Positions 29,601 to 34,794 of a DNA stretch of 64,000 nt are shown here, in pieces. Position numbers and translations under genes: made by a program. Every line of letters starts with the position of its first letter. Position 1 is the first letter of the stretch. The notes beneath the pieces are model-generated. The model was not told where the DNA came from. It searched no databases and saw nothing but the letters and a program-made list of their open reading frames with translations. The DNA is taken from the NCBI GenBank assembly GCA_902791215.1, contig CADAUZ010000003.1, positions 1 to 64,000 of the forward strand, given 5' to 3'. This stretch comes from Oscillospiraceae bacterium (GTDB lineage: Bacteria > Bacillota > Clostridia > Oscillospirales > Oscillospiraceae).

Positions 29601-29863
29601 TCATATTCGCCGCCTTCCGCTGCGAAGCGGATCGCCTCCTCGGCGACTCTCGCGGCGTCATCCGGGTGAACATCCCTGTACATATCATGATCCATATCAT
29701 GGTAGGCCTGGGCTGCGTCCTCATAACCGAAGAGCTTGCGAAAGCCTGCCGAAAGCGCAACGGAAACCACCCGTTTCTCTATATACTGATAGACGGCAAA
29801 CGGGACGCTCATGCCTTCCAGAATTGCCTGTGTTTTCGTGTCGTATTCGTATTTGCGGTTCAT
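26627..29863 (-). CDS. PAS / degenerate GGDEF / EAL / PAS-repeat signalling protein (truncated by nonsense codon)
   Basis: About 1078 residues from ATG 29863, chosen because AGGAGG sits nine bases before it; an upstream in-frame start lacks a site. Order: a PAS (~15-140), a GGDEF fold with a ruined active loop (CRIGADRF, ~290), an EAL phosphodiesterase (~340-590) with EALARW, SVEITEST, MDDFGSGYSSL and EGVEKEEQVKFL, all intact, then four PAS-like units of ~130 residues each. The fourth unit is cut by TAA at 26627-26629 (AGG TAA GCC). The frame continues to 25511, so the undamaged protein would have been 1450 residues with a C-terminal cyclase. As it stands, only c-di-GMP breakdown remains in this part. 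Confidence 0.88.
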   Translation of the reverse strand: MNRKYEYDTKTQAILEGMSVPFAVYQYIEKRVVSVALSAGFRKLFGYEDAAQAYHDMDHDMYRDVHPDDAARVAEEAIRFAAEGGEYDVVYRSKSVTEDGYRVIHARGEHTVTGTGVRLATVWYVDEGHYREDGEGTGLSRNLCNALHAETILRANQYDYLTGLPSMTFFFERAEAARDTYIAGGKVPVFLYMNFCGIKFFNTKNGFAEGDKLLREFSRLLSDTFGNENSCRIGADRFLAFTAEDGLEDRLNQFLEACAVMNGGNSLPVHIGVYSNRMGTVPVSTACDSAKLACDTIKNNFASEFSFYRPELKDDAEKRQYVLENLDRAIREGWITVYYQPIIRTVSGKVCDEEALARWIDPERGFLSPAEFIPYLEDAGQIYRLDMYMLDRVLEKMKFQKDAGLDVVPHSLNLSRSDFDNCDVVEEVRRRVDDAGFAREMISVEITESTLSRDFEFMREQVGRFQSLGFPVWMDDFGSGYSSLNVLQSIKFNLLKFDMSFMQSLGESEDNKILLTELMRMANSLGMDTVCEGVEKEEQVKFLYEIGCSKIQGYYFSKPIPLDAIMERYRTGRQIGYENPDESDYFETIGRLNLYDLSVMTKGEGKLQTAFNTIPMGLIEVKGEYTRFVRSNQSYREFIKHYFHFDLSYVGTSFAPYDVTFMVNIVKTCCEKGIPSFYDEQMPDGSVVHSFARRVGIDPVTGNIAVVIAVLSITAPDEGATYAEIARALAADYYNIYYVDLDTEKFIEYTSPVGGEELAMERHGEHFFEAVQRDTMTRIYEEDRETFLAGFSKQKIIEELDRQSVYNATYRLIDNGAPMYVNMKITRMRDRNKIILGVSIIDSQMRQQEEAKRLLQEKTALGRIAALSPNYIALYTADPVTGHYTQYNASKEYANFGLATQGEDFFADIKLNAPKTFAPEEMARNLRALTKENMLRTIEESGSFIHNYRLLLNGKAVPVSLRATMVEELDGRKLILGVTNDEEEYRRQLEEAYKKASSKATIYTHIAHALARGYTDLFYVNMETNELIEFHTDDEHGVLSEVRHSADFFEGCERDAKTGVHPDDQEKFIRAMNRDFLR

Positions 29864-30079
29864 GGGTCGAGCCTCCTGAACACAAAAATGATGATTTACC
29901 CCGCTTATCTTCTGCAGTTTTTCCTTTACAGAAAATTCTCCGATCAACGCTTTTCTCTCCATATCAAGCGTTCCGGTGTTCCTTGCTCAGCTTACACTGT
30001 GAAGTGCTGATATAAAACCGTCTGTTTCCCTCCCTCAGGTCCCGGGGACGGAAGCAGACATGAGAGCGCCAATTAAACT

Positions 30080-30141
30080 GTTATTGATGTGCCGGAGAAA
30101 TGCTGCGTCTTGATTCAAGATTTAATCGGCACATCAATAAC
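30080..30141. repeat. Perfect 15-bp inverted repeat in the leader of the EAL gene
   Basis: GTTATTGATGTGCCG at 30080-30094 is matched exactly by its complement at 30127-30141. The 32-base loop contains a smaller palindrome, CTTGATTCAAG. It lies in the ~390-base untranslated leader between the promoter at 30263-30291 and the ATG at 29863. A second hairpin (GTCTG...CAGAC arms) follows at about 30020-30062. The leader does not show the c-di-GMP-I riboswitch core as I know it. It could be an RNA regulator or a protein-binding site. Confidence 0.6.
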
Positions 30142-30262
30142 TATCTCTTGAAAGATACGCTTTCTGCGGTCAGCCGACTGCTGTTTGCGTTTCCAATCGC
30201 TTCTAAAAGTTTCCAGATTGTTCCAAAAAAAATGTAATATTCAGCATCTTTATGGCTTCATA

Positions 30263-30291
30263 ATAATATATGATGACAGATCACATGTCAA
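30263..30291 (-). promoter_or_regulatory. Consensus promoter of the EAL/GGDEF gene
   Basis: Minus strand TTGACA (30286-30291) and TATTAT (30263-30268) with a 17-base spacer. The nearest downstream start is 29863, giving a leader of about 390 bases, unusually long for this window. Confidence 0.7.
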
Positions 30292-30344
30292 GGGCAGATC
30301 ACTGTGCAGCAGGGCATTTTTACCGTAAATATCTTCTTGATTCA

Positions 30345-30482
30345 CGGGCCTGCCGCGCTGCCGCCTTCCTTCAGATTCCGCCTCATGACGGACACCTTTG
30401 GCTCTGGCTATGACCATCCCGCCGCCGGGCGGTCTCAGGTCTTTCCCCCTTTGGTAGCAGAACGTGTGCTCGCCGGGCGCAC
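30345..30482 (-). mobile_element. 5' remnant of a group II intron
   Basis: On the minus strand this begins GTGCGCCCGGCGAGC at 30482 and matches, base for base with scattered changes, the 5' domain I of the complete intron at 34795-36705 for about 130 bases (through GGCGGAATCTGAAGGAAGGC). Similarity then fades and no maturase or domain V follows. It lies right after the hairpin at 30490-30514, the same placement as the intact copy. It is a dead fragment. Confidence 0.8.
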
Positions 30483-30489
30483 AATTAAA

Positions 30490-30514
30490 GGACATCGGAT
30501 CAGCTCCGATGCCC
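30490..30514. terminator. Terminator hairpin beyond the zinc-ribbon nuclease gene
   Basis: GGACATCGGA pairs with TCCGATGCCC around a short loop, flanked by T-rich sequence on the plus strand (CTTTTAT) and TTTAATT on the minus strand. It lies about 40 bases after the nuclease stop codon and directly before the intron remnant. Confidence 0.65.
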
Positions 30515-30551
30515 TTTTATTGCTTACCATTTATATGATGTCTTGTATTTC

Positions 30552-31898
30552 TCATGATGCCAACAGGTTGTTAAGAATCCCGAGCTTTCCCATTAGCCTC
30601 TGTCCCATGTCTTCTTTATCTTTCTCTGTGACGCAGACGGAATCTATCAGCAGTACATCCCGCTCATTTGACTCGTACTCTCCATTCACGCCATAGTAAA
30701 CCGTGATCAAACGAATCCCGATTTTTGCACATGCCTCTCGTTTCCACTGATCATGCTCCAGTTTGTCCTGATGATAATACCACGCGCCCGGCTCAATGGC
30801 GATTTTGTGCTTTGGAAACACGATGTCAAGCTCTGCACCAATGAGTTGCCTGTCCCGGCGAAGCGGTTTCTCCTCCAGAACAGCCTCAAGAAGATCCGCC
30901 AAATACTTCTCCTGGGGAGAAGAATAGCTTGGCGGTCGGCAAGCGCATTTCGCCCCATGCAGAAGGTTTTCCGGAGTCATCTTGACCTGTCGTCCGCAGT
31001 TTAGGCACTCTACCTCGGTTTTCTCTTTACGGGATCGGTACTTTCCTATCACCATATAGTCTGAGTTGATCGCTTTCAGCCGTCTGTTCATTTCTTTACG
31101 CGTGAGTTTCATCGTGCCGGCACATACCGGGCAGCCATTCCCAGCGAGCAGATTGACAGGCATCGCCGTCCATTCATGTGAGCATCTGTTACATCTGCAG
31201 GCAATATGCGTGGCTTCGTTCACATATTTCCCGATTATTTCGATTTGTGGGTTAACGCCAAACAGCAGTTCGCGAAACTCTTCCAGGCTTCGTGCTCGCT
31301 CAGCTCGCAGTTTGTCGTTTGCACATTTGCGGCATCGCGGATGACTGAGCAGTCCATCCGGTGTCGAAGTCCATTCATAATGATGGATCATACATCGACA
31401 GCGTATTCTTTTGCGTGCTGTCACATACGGAGATAGTATCTCAATATTTGGATTTAATGCCTGTATTTGCTTCTTGAATTCATCTGTCGTCTTCTGTTTA
31501 TTTCCTGCCTCATTCGGACAATTGCTGTCACAGGGTTTCAAGAGGACGTGAGGTGTTGTCTCCCAGGTGTAGCCGCAGACCGCACAGCGGCAGCGGATGG
31601 GCTTATTGGCACCCAAGTATTTCGATTCCAGAATGATATTGGGTCTGATATCCCTTAGCTCAGCTGCAAATTGTGCATCCGTTTTCTTGATCCGGTCTGC
31701 GCATTTCGGACATCCACCGCCCTTTTTTGATCCGTTGCCCCGCAGTAATACAATAGGAGCAGCAGACCACTCATAACCGCAGTTACGGCATCTGCACTCC
31801 ACCTTTTTATTCAATCGCTCATATTGTGACAGCAGGATTACATTCGGGCTGCTCTGTGCGGCTTTTAACCGAAACTCTTCATCTGTCGTTCGTTTCAT
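30552..31898 (-). CDS. Zinc-ribbon-repeat protein with Vsr/DUF559-like nuclease domain
   Basis: 448 residues. Residues ~1-345 are five repeats of ~65-70 residues, each with a C-x-C-x2-C and a second C-x2-C pair after YEW/YTW/HEW (for example CRCRNCGYEW), as in DUF4379-like treble-clef or ribbon modules. The C-terminal ~100 residues look like a PD-(D/E)xK nuclease of the Vsr/DUF559 type: RRDRQLIGAELDIVFP, then KIAIEPGAWYYH, then a WKREACAKIGIRLITVYY tail. AAGGAG precedes the ATG, 32 bases after the serine recombinase stop, so it is the last gene of that operon. I infer a DNA-binding nuclease belonging to the mobile island; its target is unknown. Confidence 0.75.
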   Translation of the reverse strand: MKRTTDEEFRLKAAQSSPNVILLSQYERLNKKVECRCRNCGYEWSAAPIVLLRGNGSKKGGGCPKCADRIKKTDAQFAAELRDIRPNIILESKYLGANKPIRCRCAVCGYTWETTPHVLLKPCDSNCPNEAGNKQKTTDEFKKQIQALNPNIEILSPYVTARKRIRCRCMIHHYEWTSTPDGLLSHPRCRKCANDKLRAERARSLEEFRELLFGVNPQIEIIGKYVNEATHIACRCNRCSHEWTAMPVNLLAGNGCPVCAGTMKLTRKEMNRRLKAINSDYMVIGKYRSRKEKTEVECLNCGRQVKMTPENLLHGAKCACRPPSYSSPQEKYLADLLEAVLEEKPLRRDRQLIGAELDIVFPKHKIAIEPGAWYYHQDKLEHDQWKREACAKIGIRLITVYYGVNGEYESNERDVLLIDSVCVTEKDKEDMGQRLMGKLGILNNLLAS

Positions 31899-31930
31899 GT
31901 CTATCTCCTTACATTTACTGTATCGTTTTA

Positions 31931-33394
31931 TTAAACATTCCAGACTACTTCAGCGGTATCATTGCCGACTTCAATTCTGCGGATAAACTGGGCTGCCACA
32001 AGCTTTTTCTCGTCGAAACTGAGGTGGTCAAATACCAGCTTCTTCGGGAGTGTCGGTCTTCTGCTGTCCCGCTTTCTGGCCTCAAGCAGCTGCTGGCGTT
32101 CTTTGTCCAGACGCGCCAGTGCACGCTGAAGATAGGTTGGGCTCATATTCGGGCTCTCGCTGAATGCGTCAATTAAACGGTCTGCCCTGCGGTCGATTTC
32201 TTCAAGCTGGCTTGCGTATGTATCCACGCGCTTTTCTTCCACCGTTTCCTCCGGCACATTATCCAACATTTTCTGGATCTGTATGGCTATCTCTGATTCC
32301 AGTGCGGTCAAATCCGCCCGTATCACTGCATTGCACCTTGATACATTATATCGCCCGCTGCACTGGAGATAGCGCTGTCCGCTCTCTTTATATGCGATTT
32401 TGAGCGCATAGCCGCAGGAGGCGCACTTCAACACGCCTGAAAGCCAGGTATGCTTCCCCTTCCCGTTGTTTCCGATCTGTGTATTTCGGATCAGCTTATC
32501 CTGACAGCGCAGCCAGAGCTGTGCAGGAATAAACCCCACGCTGTTGAGTACGGAAACATTGTGATCCTTCACATCCGTGTACTTTTTGACCGAGCGTTCC
32601 CGTTTCCCGACAAGCAGGACACCATGTACACCGTCAAAATCCTCAGGCTCGGAGCAGATATTAGCTCCCAGCGCCTGGTAATGCAGTCTCACCTGCTCGT
32701 CCGCCTGGACATAGCAGGGCGTATGCAGCAGCCTGGACAGGGAGACATTGTCCCAGGTTGAACGTTTGGGTCCCGGTACACCCTCCTGATTCAATGCTTT
32801 TGCGATAGAGCCAAGTGTTGCTCCATCTTCGGCATACGATTCAAAGATACGCCGGACGATCTCGCTCTTTTCAGGTTCCACAAGCAGCGTCGGTACCGCA
32901 TGCCCCTGACTGTCTGTACAGCGTCCGATGGTAAAGCCGAACGGCGCAGGCCCTCCGGGCCAGGCACCGAGACTTGCGCGGCGGTAATAGTTGTCCTTGA
33001 CACGTTCTGCGGTGGTCTCCCTTTCCAGCTGCGCAAAGACCATGATGATATGCAGCATAGCCCGTCCCATCGGCGTGGAGGTATCGAAGTTTTCATTGAT
33101 GCTGGTAAACTCAACATGGTGGGCGCTCAGGATCTCCCAGAGCTTGCCGAAATCCGCCACAGAGCGTGAAAAACGGTCGAGACGATACACATAGAGCTTT
33201 TCGATTTTGCCGGACTGGATATCATTGAGCAGCTTTTGAAAGGAAGGACGGTGGGTATTCTTTCCGGAATACCCACGATCCATGTAAACGCTCAGTTCCT
33301 GTCCGGCAGCCTGCTTGCAGAACTCGATTTGACTTTCGATCGAAATACTGTTCTTTTTTTCAACAGACTGCCGCGCATAAACTGCCCAGGCCAT
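31931..33394 (-). CDS. Large serine recombinase
   Basis: A 487-residue serine integrase/resolvase. The N-terminal catalytic domain has the nucleophile in YARQSVEKKNS (Ser10), the arginine cluster YRLDRFSR (~70) and ERETTAERVKDNY (~125). It continues with the recombinase domain (GPAPFGFTIG, ~152), the zinc-ribbon (LKCASCGYALKI, ~325, and CSGRYNVSRC) and a coiled-coil tail. It would cut and exchange att sites for element excision and integration. Its ATG overlaps the upstream stop by one base (TGATG), so it is translationally coupled. Confidence 0.93.
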   Translation of the reverse strand: MAWAVYARQSVEKKNSISIESQIEFCKQAAGQELSVYMDRGYSGKNTHRPSFQKLLNDIQSGKIEKLYVYRLDRFSRSVADFGKLWEILSAHHVEFTSINENFDTSTPMGRAMLHIIMVFAQLERETTAERVKDNYYRRASLGAWPGGPAPFGFTIGRCTDSQGHAVPTLLVEPEKSEIVRRIFESYAEDGATLGSIAKALNQEGVPGPKRSTWDNVSLSRLLHTPCYVQADEQVRLHYQALGANICSEPEDFDGVHGVLLVGKRERSVKKYTDVKDHNVSVLNSVGFIPAQLWLRCQDKLIRNTQIGNNGKGKHTWLSGVLKCASCGYALKIAYKESGQRYLQCSGRYNVSRCNAVIRADLTALESEIAIQIQKMLDNVPEETVEEKRVDTYASQLEEIDRRADRLIDAFSESPNMSPTYLQRALARLDKERQQLLEARKRDSRRPTLPKKLVFDHLSFDEKKLVAAQFIRRIEVGNDTAEVVWNV

Positions 33395-33606
33395 CAGCCA
33401 GCCTTCTTTCTTTGCTCATCGGGCTGGAGAATTTGGGCACACAAACGCTTGATGGCGCGAAGCTGCTCCAGCCGTTCCTCTTCCGTAGAGTCAGGGTGCG
33501 TATGCTTGACTGTCATGTTCAGCCCTCCTGCCTCAAAGCTATGCGGGGACAGGGCCGATGATTCACTTTCCTGTGCCGGGAACGGAATTACAATCCGATT
33601 ATGCAT
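33394..33606 (-). CDS. Small conserved recombinase-operon protein
   Basis: A 70-residue charged protein starting at ATG 33606, preceded by AAGGAGG; a longer in-frame extension lacks a ribosome site. The last ~35 residues (STEEERLEQLRAIKRLCAQIL) form a likely amphipathic helix. Its start overlaps the stop of the upstream gene and its stop overlaps the recombinase ATG. Short proteins in this slot are frequent before large serine recombinases in Clostridia, perhaps as partner or directionality factors. Function not assigned. Confidence 0.6.
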   Translation of the reverse strand: MHNRIVIPFPAQESESSALSPHSFEAGGLNMTVKHTHPDSTEEERLEQLRAIKRLCAQILQPDEQRKKAG

Positions 33607-34090
33607 TGGCGCGCACCTCCTTCTGCAGGAACATGCGGGCGGCAAGCTCCTCGCCCAGAATTTGAACCCAGATGGAGTACGCGGTATACAGGATGTACTC
33701 GCTCCCAAGCTCGTCATAGGGATAGCTGTAGAGTCGGCCGTCCAGGAGGATCAAGAGGTTCCGGACTCGCTCCAGACGTATATTCATCTGCGTATCATAT
33801 CTGCTGTAACCGAGCTCATACACGCCATTTTTAAGAGTATAGCTATAGATTCTCCGATCAATGCAATAGTCCATTTCAGGCTTTATAAATACTCTGCGAA
33901 GCTTAAATGTTTCATCTGCGCCACTGATCGCCGCGACATAGACAGCGACACGCTCACGACCGGAAGACGGCACATAAACATCAAGATCCACAATATGGTC
34001 CGCATACTGCTCGATCTGAAACCTGCCGAGTGAAACACTGTTGGCAAAGTCGATTACGCAGCACCTCCCCCGCAGGTGTATTCGTACCAA
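33599..34090 (-). CDS. Uncharacterised recombinase-operon protein
   Basis: About 163 residues, with aromatic-rich stretches such as RRIYSYTLKNGVYELGYSRY (~80) and YILYTAYSIWVQIL (~132). No family recognised. The start is unclear: the frame opens at a TTG (34090) inside the upstream gene, while a GGGGGAGG lies at the end of that gene about 40 bases further down. The gene sits between the HTH protein and the 70-residue protein, overlapping both, which argues it belongs to the recombinase module. Confidence 0.6.
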   Translation of the reverse strand: MVRIHLRGRCCVIDFANSVSLGRFQIEQYADHIVDLDVYVPSSGRERVAVYVAAISGADETFKLRRVFIKPEMDYCIDRRIYSYTLKNGVYELGYSRYDTQMNIRLERVRNLLILLDGRLYSYPYDELGSEYILYTAYSIWVQILGEELAARMFLQKEVRANA

Positions 34091-34251
34091 TCGTAGAAGG
34101 GCTCTGCAGGAATGCGGATCCCACCGCGATAGAACACGACAGGGAATTCTCCGGAGTGGATAAGCTTCTCGGTGTCTCTCGCAGAGAGGCCAAGCAGGTA
34201 CCTGATATCCTCAGGCTTCAAGGCAGCGACAGCTTTGTTTTTCTTATTCAT
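34054..34251 (-). CDS. Excisionase-like helix-turn-helix protein
   Basis: A 65-residue protein from ATG 34251, set by AAGGAG six bases upstream. It has the winged-helix order of AlpA/Xis-type DNA-binding proteins: EDIRYLLGLSARDTEKLIHS (helix-turn-helix, ~15-34), then EFPVVFYRGGIRIPAEPFYDWY (strand, wing and helix). It is the first gene of the recombinase operon and may set excision direction or regulate transcription. Transcription starts at the promoter at 34440-34468. Confidence 0.75.
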   Translation of the reverse strand: MNKKNKAVAALKPEDIRYLLGLSARDTEKLIHSGEFPVVFYRGGIRIPAEPFYDWYEYTCGGGAA

Positions 34252-34375
34252 GAAGATCTCCTTATCTTTCTCATTCATGCCGCTGCAAGGTAAAGTTCAC
34301 TTGAAGAAAAGATTTTCTTGTGATACGATAAAAATGCAGACGGCTTTCTTTTCACGGGACTGCTTTCTGTATCAT

Positions 34376-34410
34376 CGGGCAAAGTGTTCCAGCACTTTGT
34401 CCGATTTTTT
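34376..34410 (+). terminator. Rho-independent terminator antisense to the recombinase leader
   Basis: CGGGCAAAGTG (34376-34386) and CACTTTGTCCG (34393-34403) form a stem with one mismatch, followed by ATTTTTT on the plus strand. It would stop rightward transcription coming from the left just before the divergent promoter region. On the minus strand the same hairpin lies in the recombinase operon leader without a U-run. Confidence 0.7.
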
Positions 34411-34439
34411 AGTTAGTGACCTCCTTCCTTTCAAGCATT

Positions 34440-34468
34440 ATTATAATCCAATATATTTATTTTGTCAA
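34440..34468 (-). promoter_or_regulatory. Consensus promoter of the recombinase operon
   Basis: Minus strand TTGACA (34463-34468) and TATAAT (34440-34445), 17 bases apart. It reads into GGAAGGAGGTCACTAAC and a ~180-base leader before the HTH start at 34251. Confidence 0.75.
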
Positions 34469-34471
34469 CTA

Positions 34472-34496
34472 ATTTGTTGATGATTTATCAACAAAT
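34472..34496. promoter_or_regulatory. Palindromic operator between divergent promoters
   Basis: ATTTGTTGAT (34472-34481) and ATCAACAAAT (34487-34496) form a perfect 10+10 inverted repeat with a five-base centre. It lies just upstream of both -35 boxes (34463-34468 and 34521-34526). A third half-site, GTCAAC, overlaps the leftward -35. This suits binding by the small repressor encoded at 34572. Confidence 0.7.
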
Positions 34497-34520
34497 ATTT
34501 CCATCTCTTCAATTTTTGTA

Positions 34521-34549
34521 TTGATAGTTTCAATTAATATGGTTATAAT
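34521..34549 (+). promoter_or_regulatory. Promoter of the small HTH repressor gene
   Basis: TTGATA (34521-34526) and TATAAT (34544-34549) with a 17-base spacer; AGGAGG follows at about 34558-34563, before the ATG at 34572. Confidence 0.7.
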
Positions 34550-34571
34550 ACCGTTGTAGGAGGTGGTGCAT

Positions 34572-34787
34572 ATGCCGATGACGGAAAAAATCAGGATCTT
34601 GATGGTCAAATGTGGGAACATATCCGAGGCCGAGCTGGCAAGACGACTCAATACCAGCCCACAGAATTTTAATAAGAAGATGAAACGCGATAATTTTTCG
34701 GAGTCAGATCTCCGGGAAATTGCCGAAGCACTGAACTGTGACTTTGAAGCAAGTTTTCGTCTAAGGGATACCGGGGAACTAGTATAA
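34572..34787 (+). CDS. Small XRE-like helix-turn-helix regulator
   Basis: 71 residues starting at ATG 34572, eight bases after AGGAGG. It has a lambda-repressor-type fold: ILMVKCGNISEAELARRL (helices 1-2), NTSPQNFNKKMKRDNFSESD (recognition helix and turn), then LREIAEALNCDFEASF. Transcribed away from the recombinase operon. The palindrome between the two promoters is the natural target, so this is likely the island's immunity-type repressor. The group II intron now separates it from its former terminator at 36714-36742. Confidence 0.85.
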   Translation: MPMTEKIRILMVKCGNISEAELARRLNTSPQNFNKKMKRDNFSESDLREIAEALNCDFEASFRLRDTGELV

Positions 34788-34794
34788 CAAATAA

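Noticed and set aside
8790-29863. Reassigned TAA codon, given two in-frame TAA codons
   Set aside because: TAA ends ordinary genes in the same region (for example the acyltransferase at 5053), and all other long genes are free of internal TAA.
29864-30240. c-di-GMP-I riboswitch in the EAL gene leader
   Set aside because: ACGCAAA and GGC pieces occur, but the GGGCAAACC loop and its tetraloop receptor pairing are not there.
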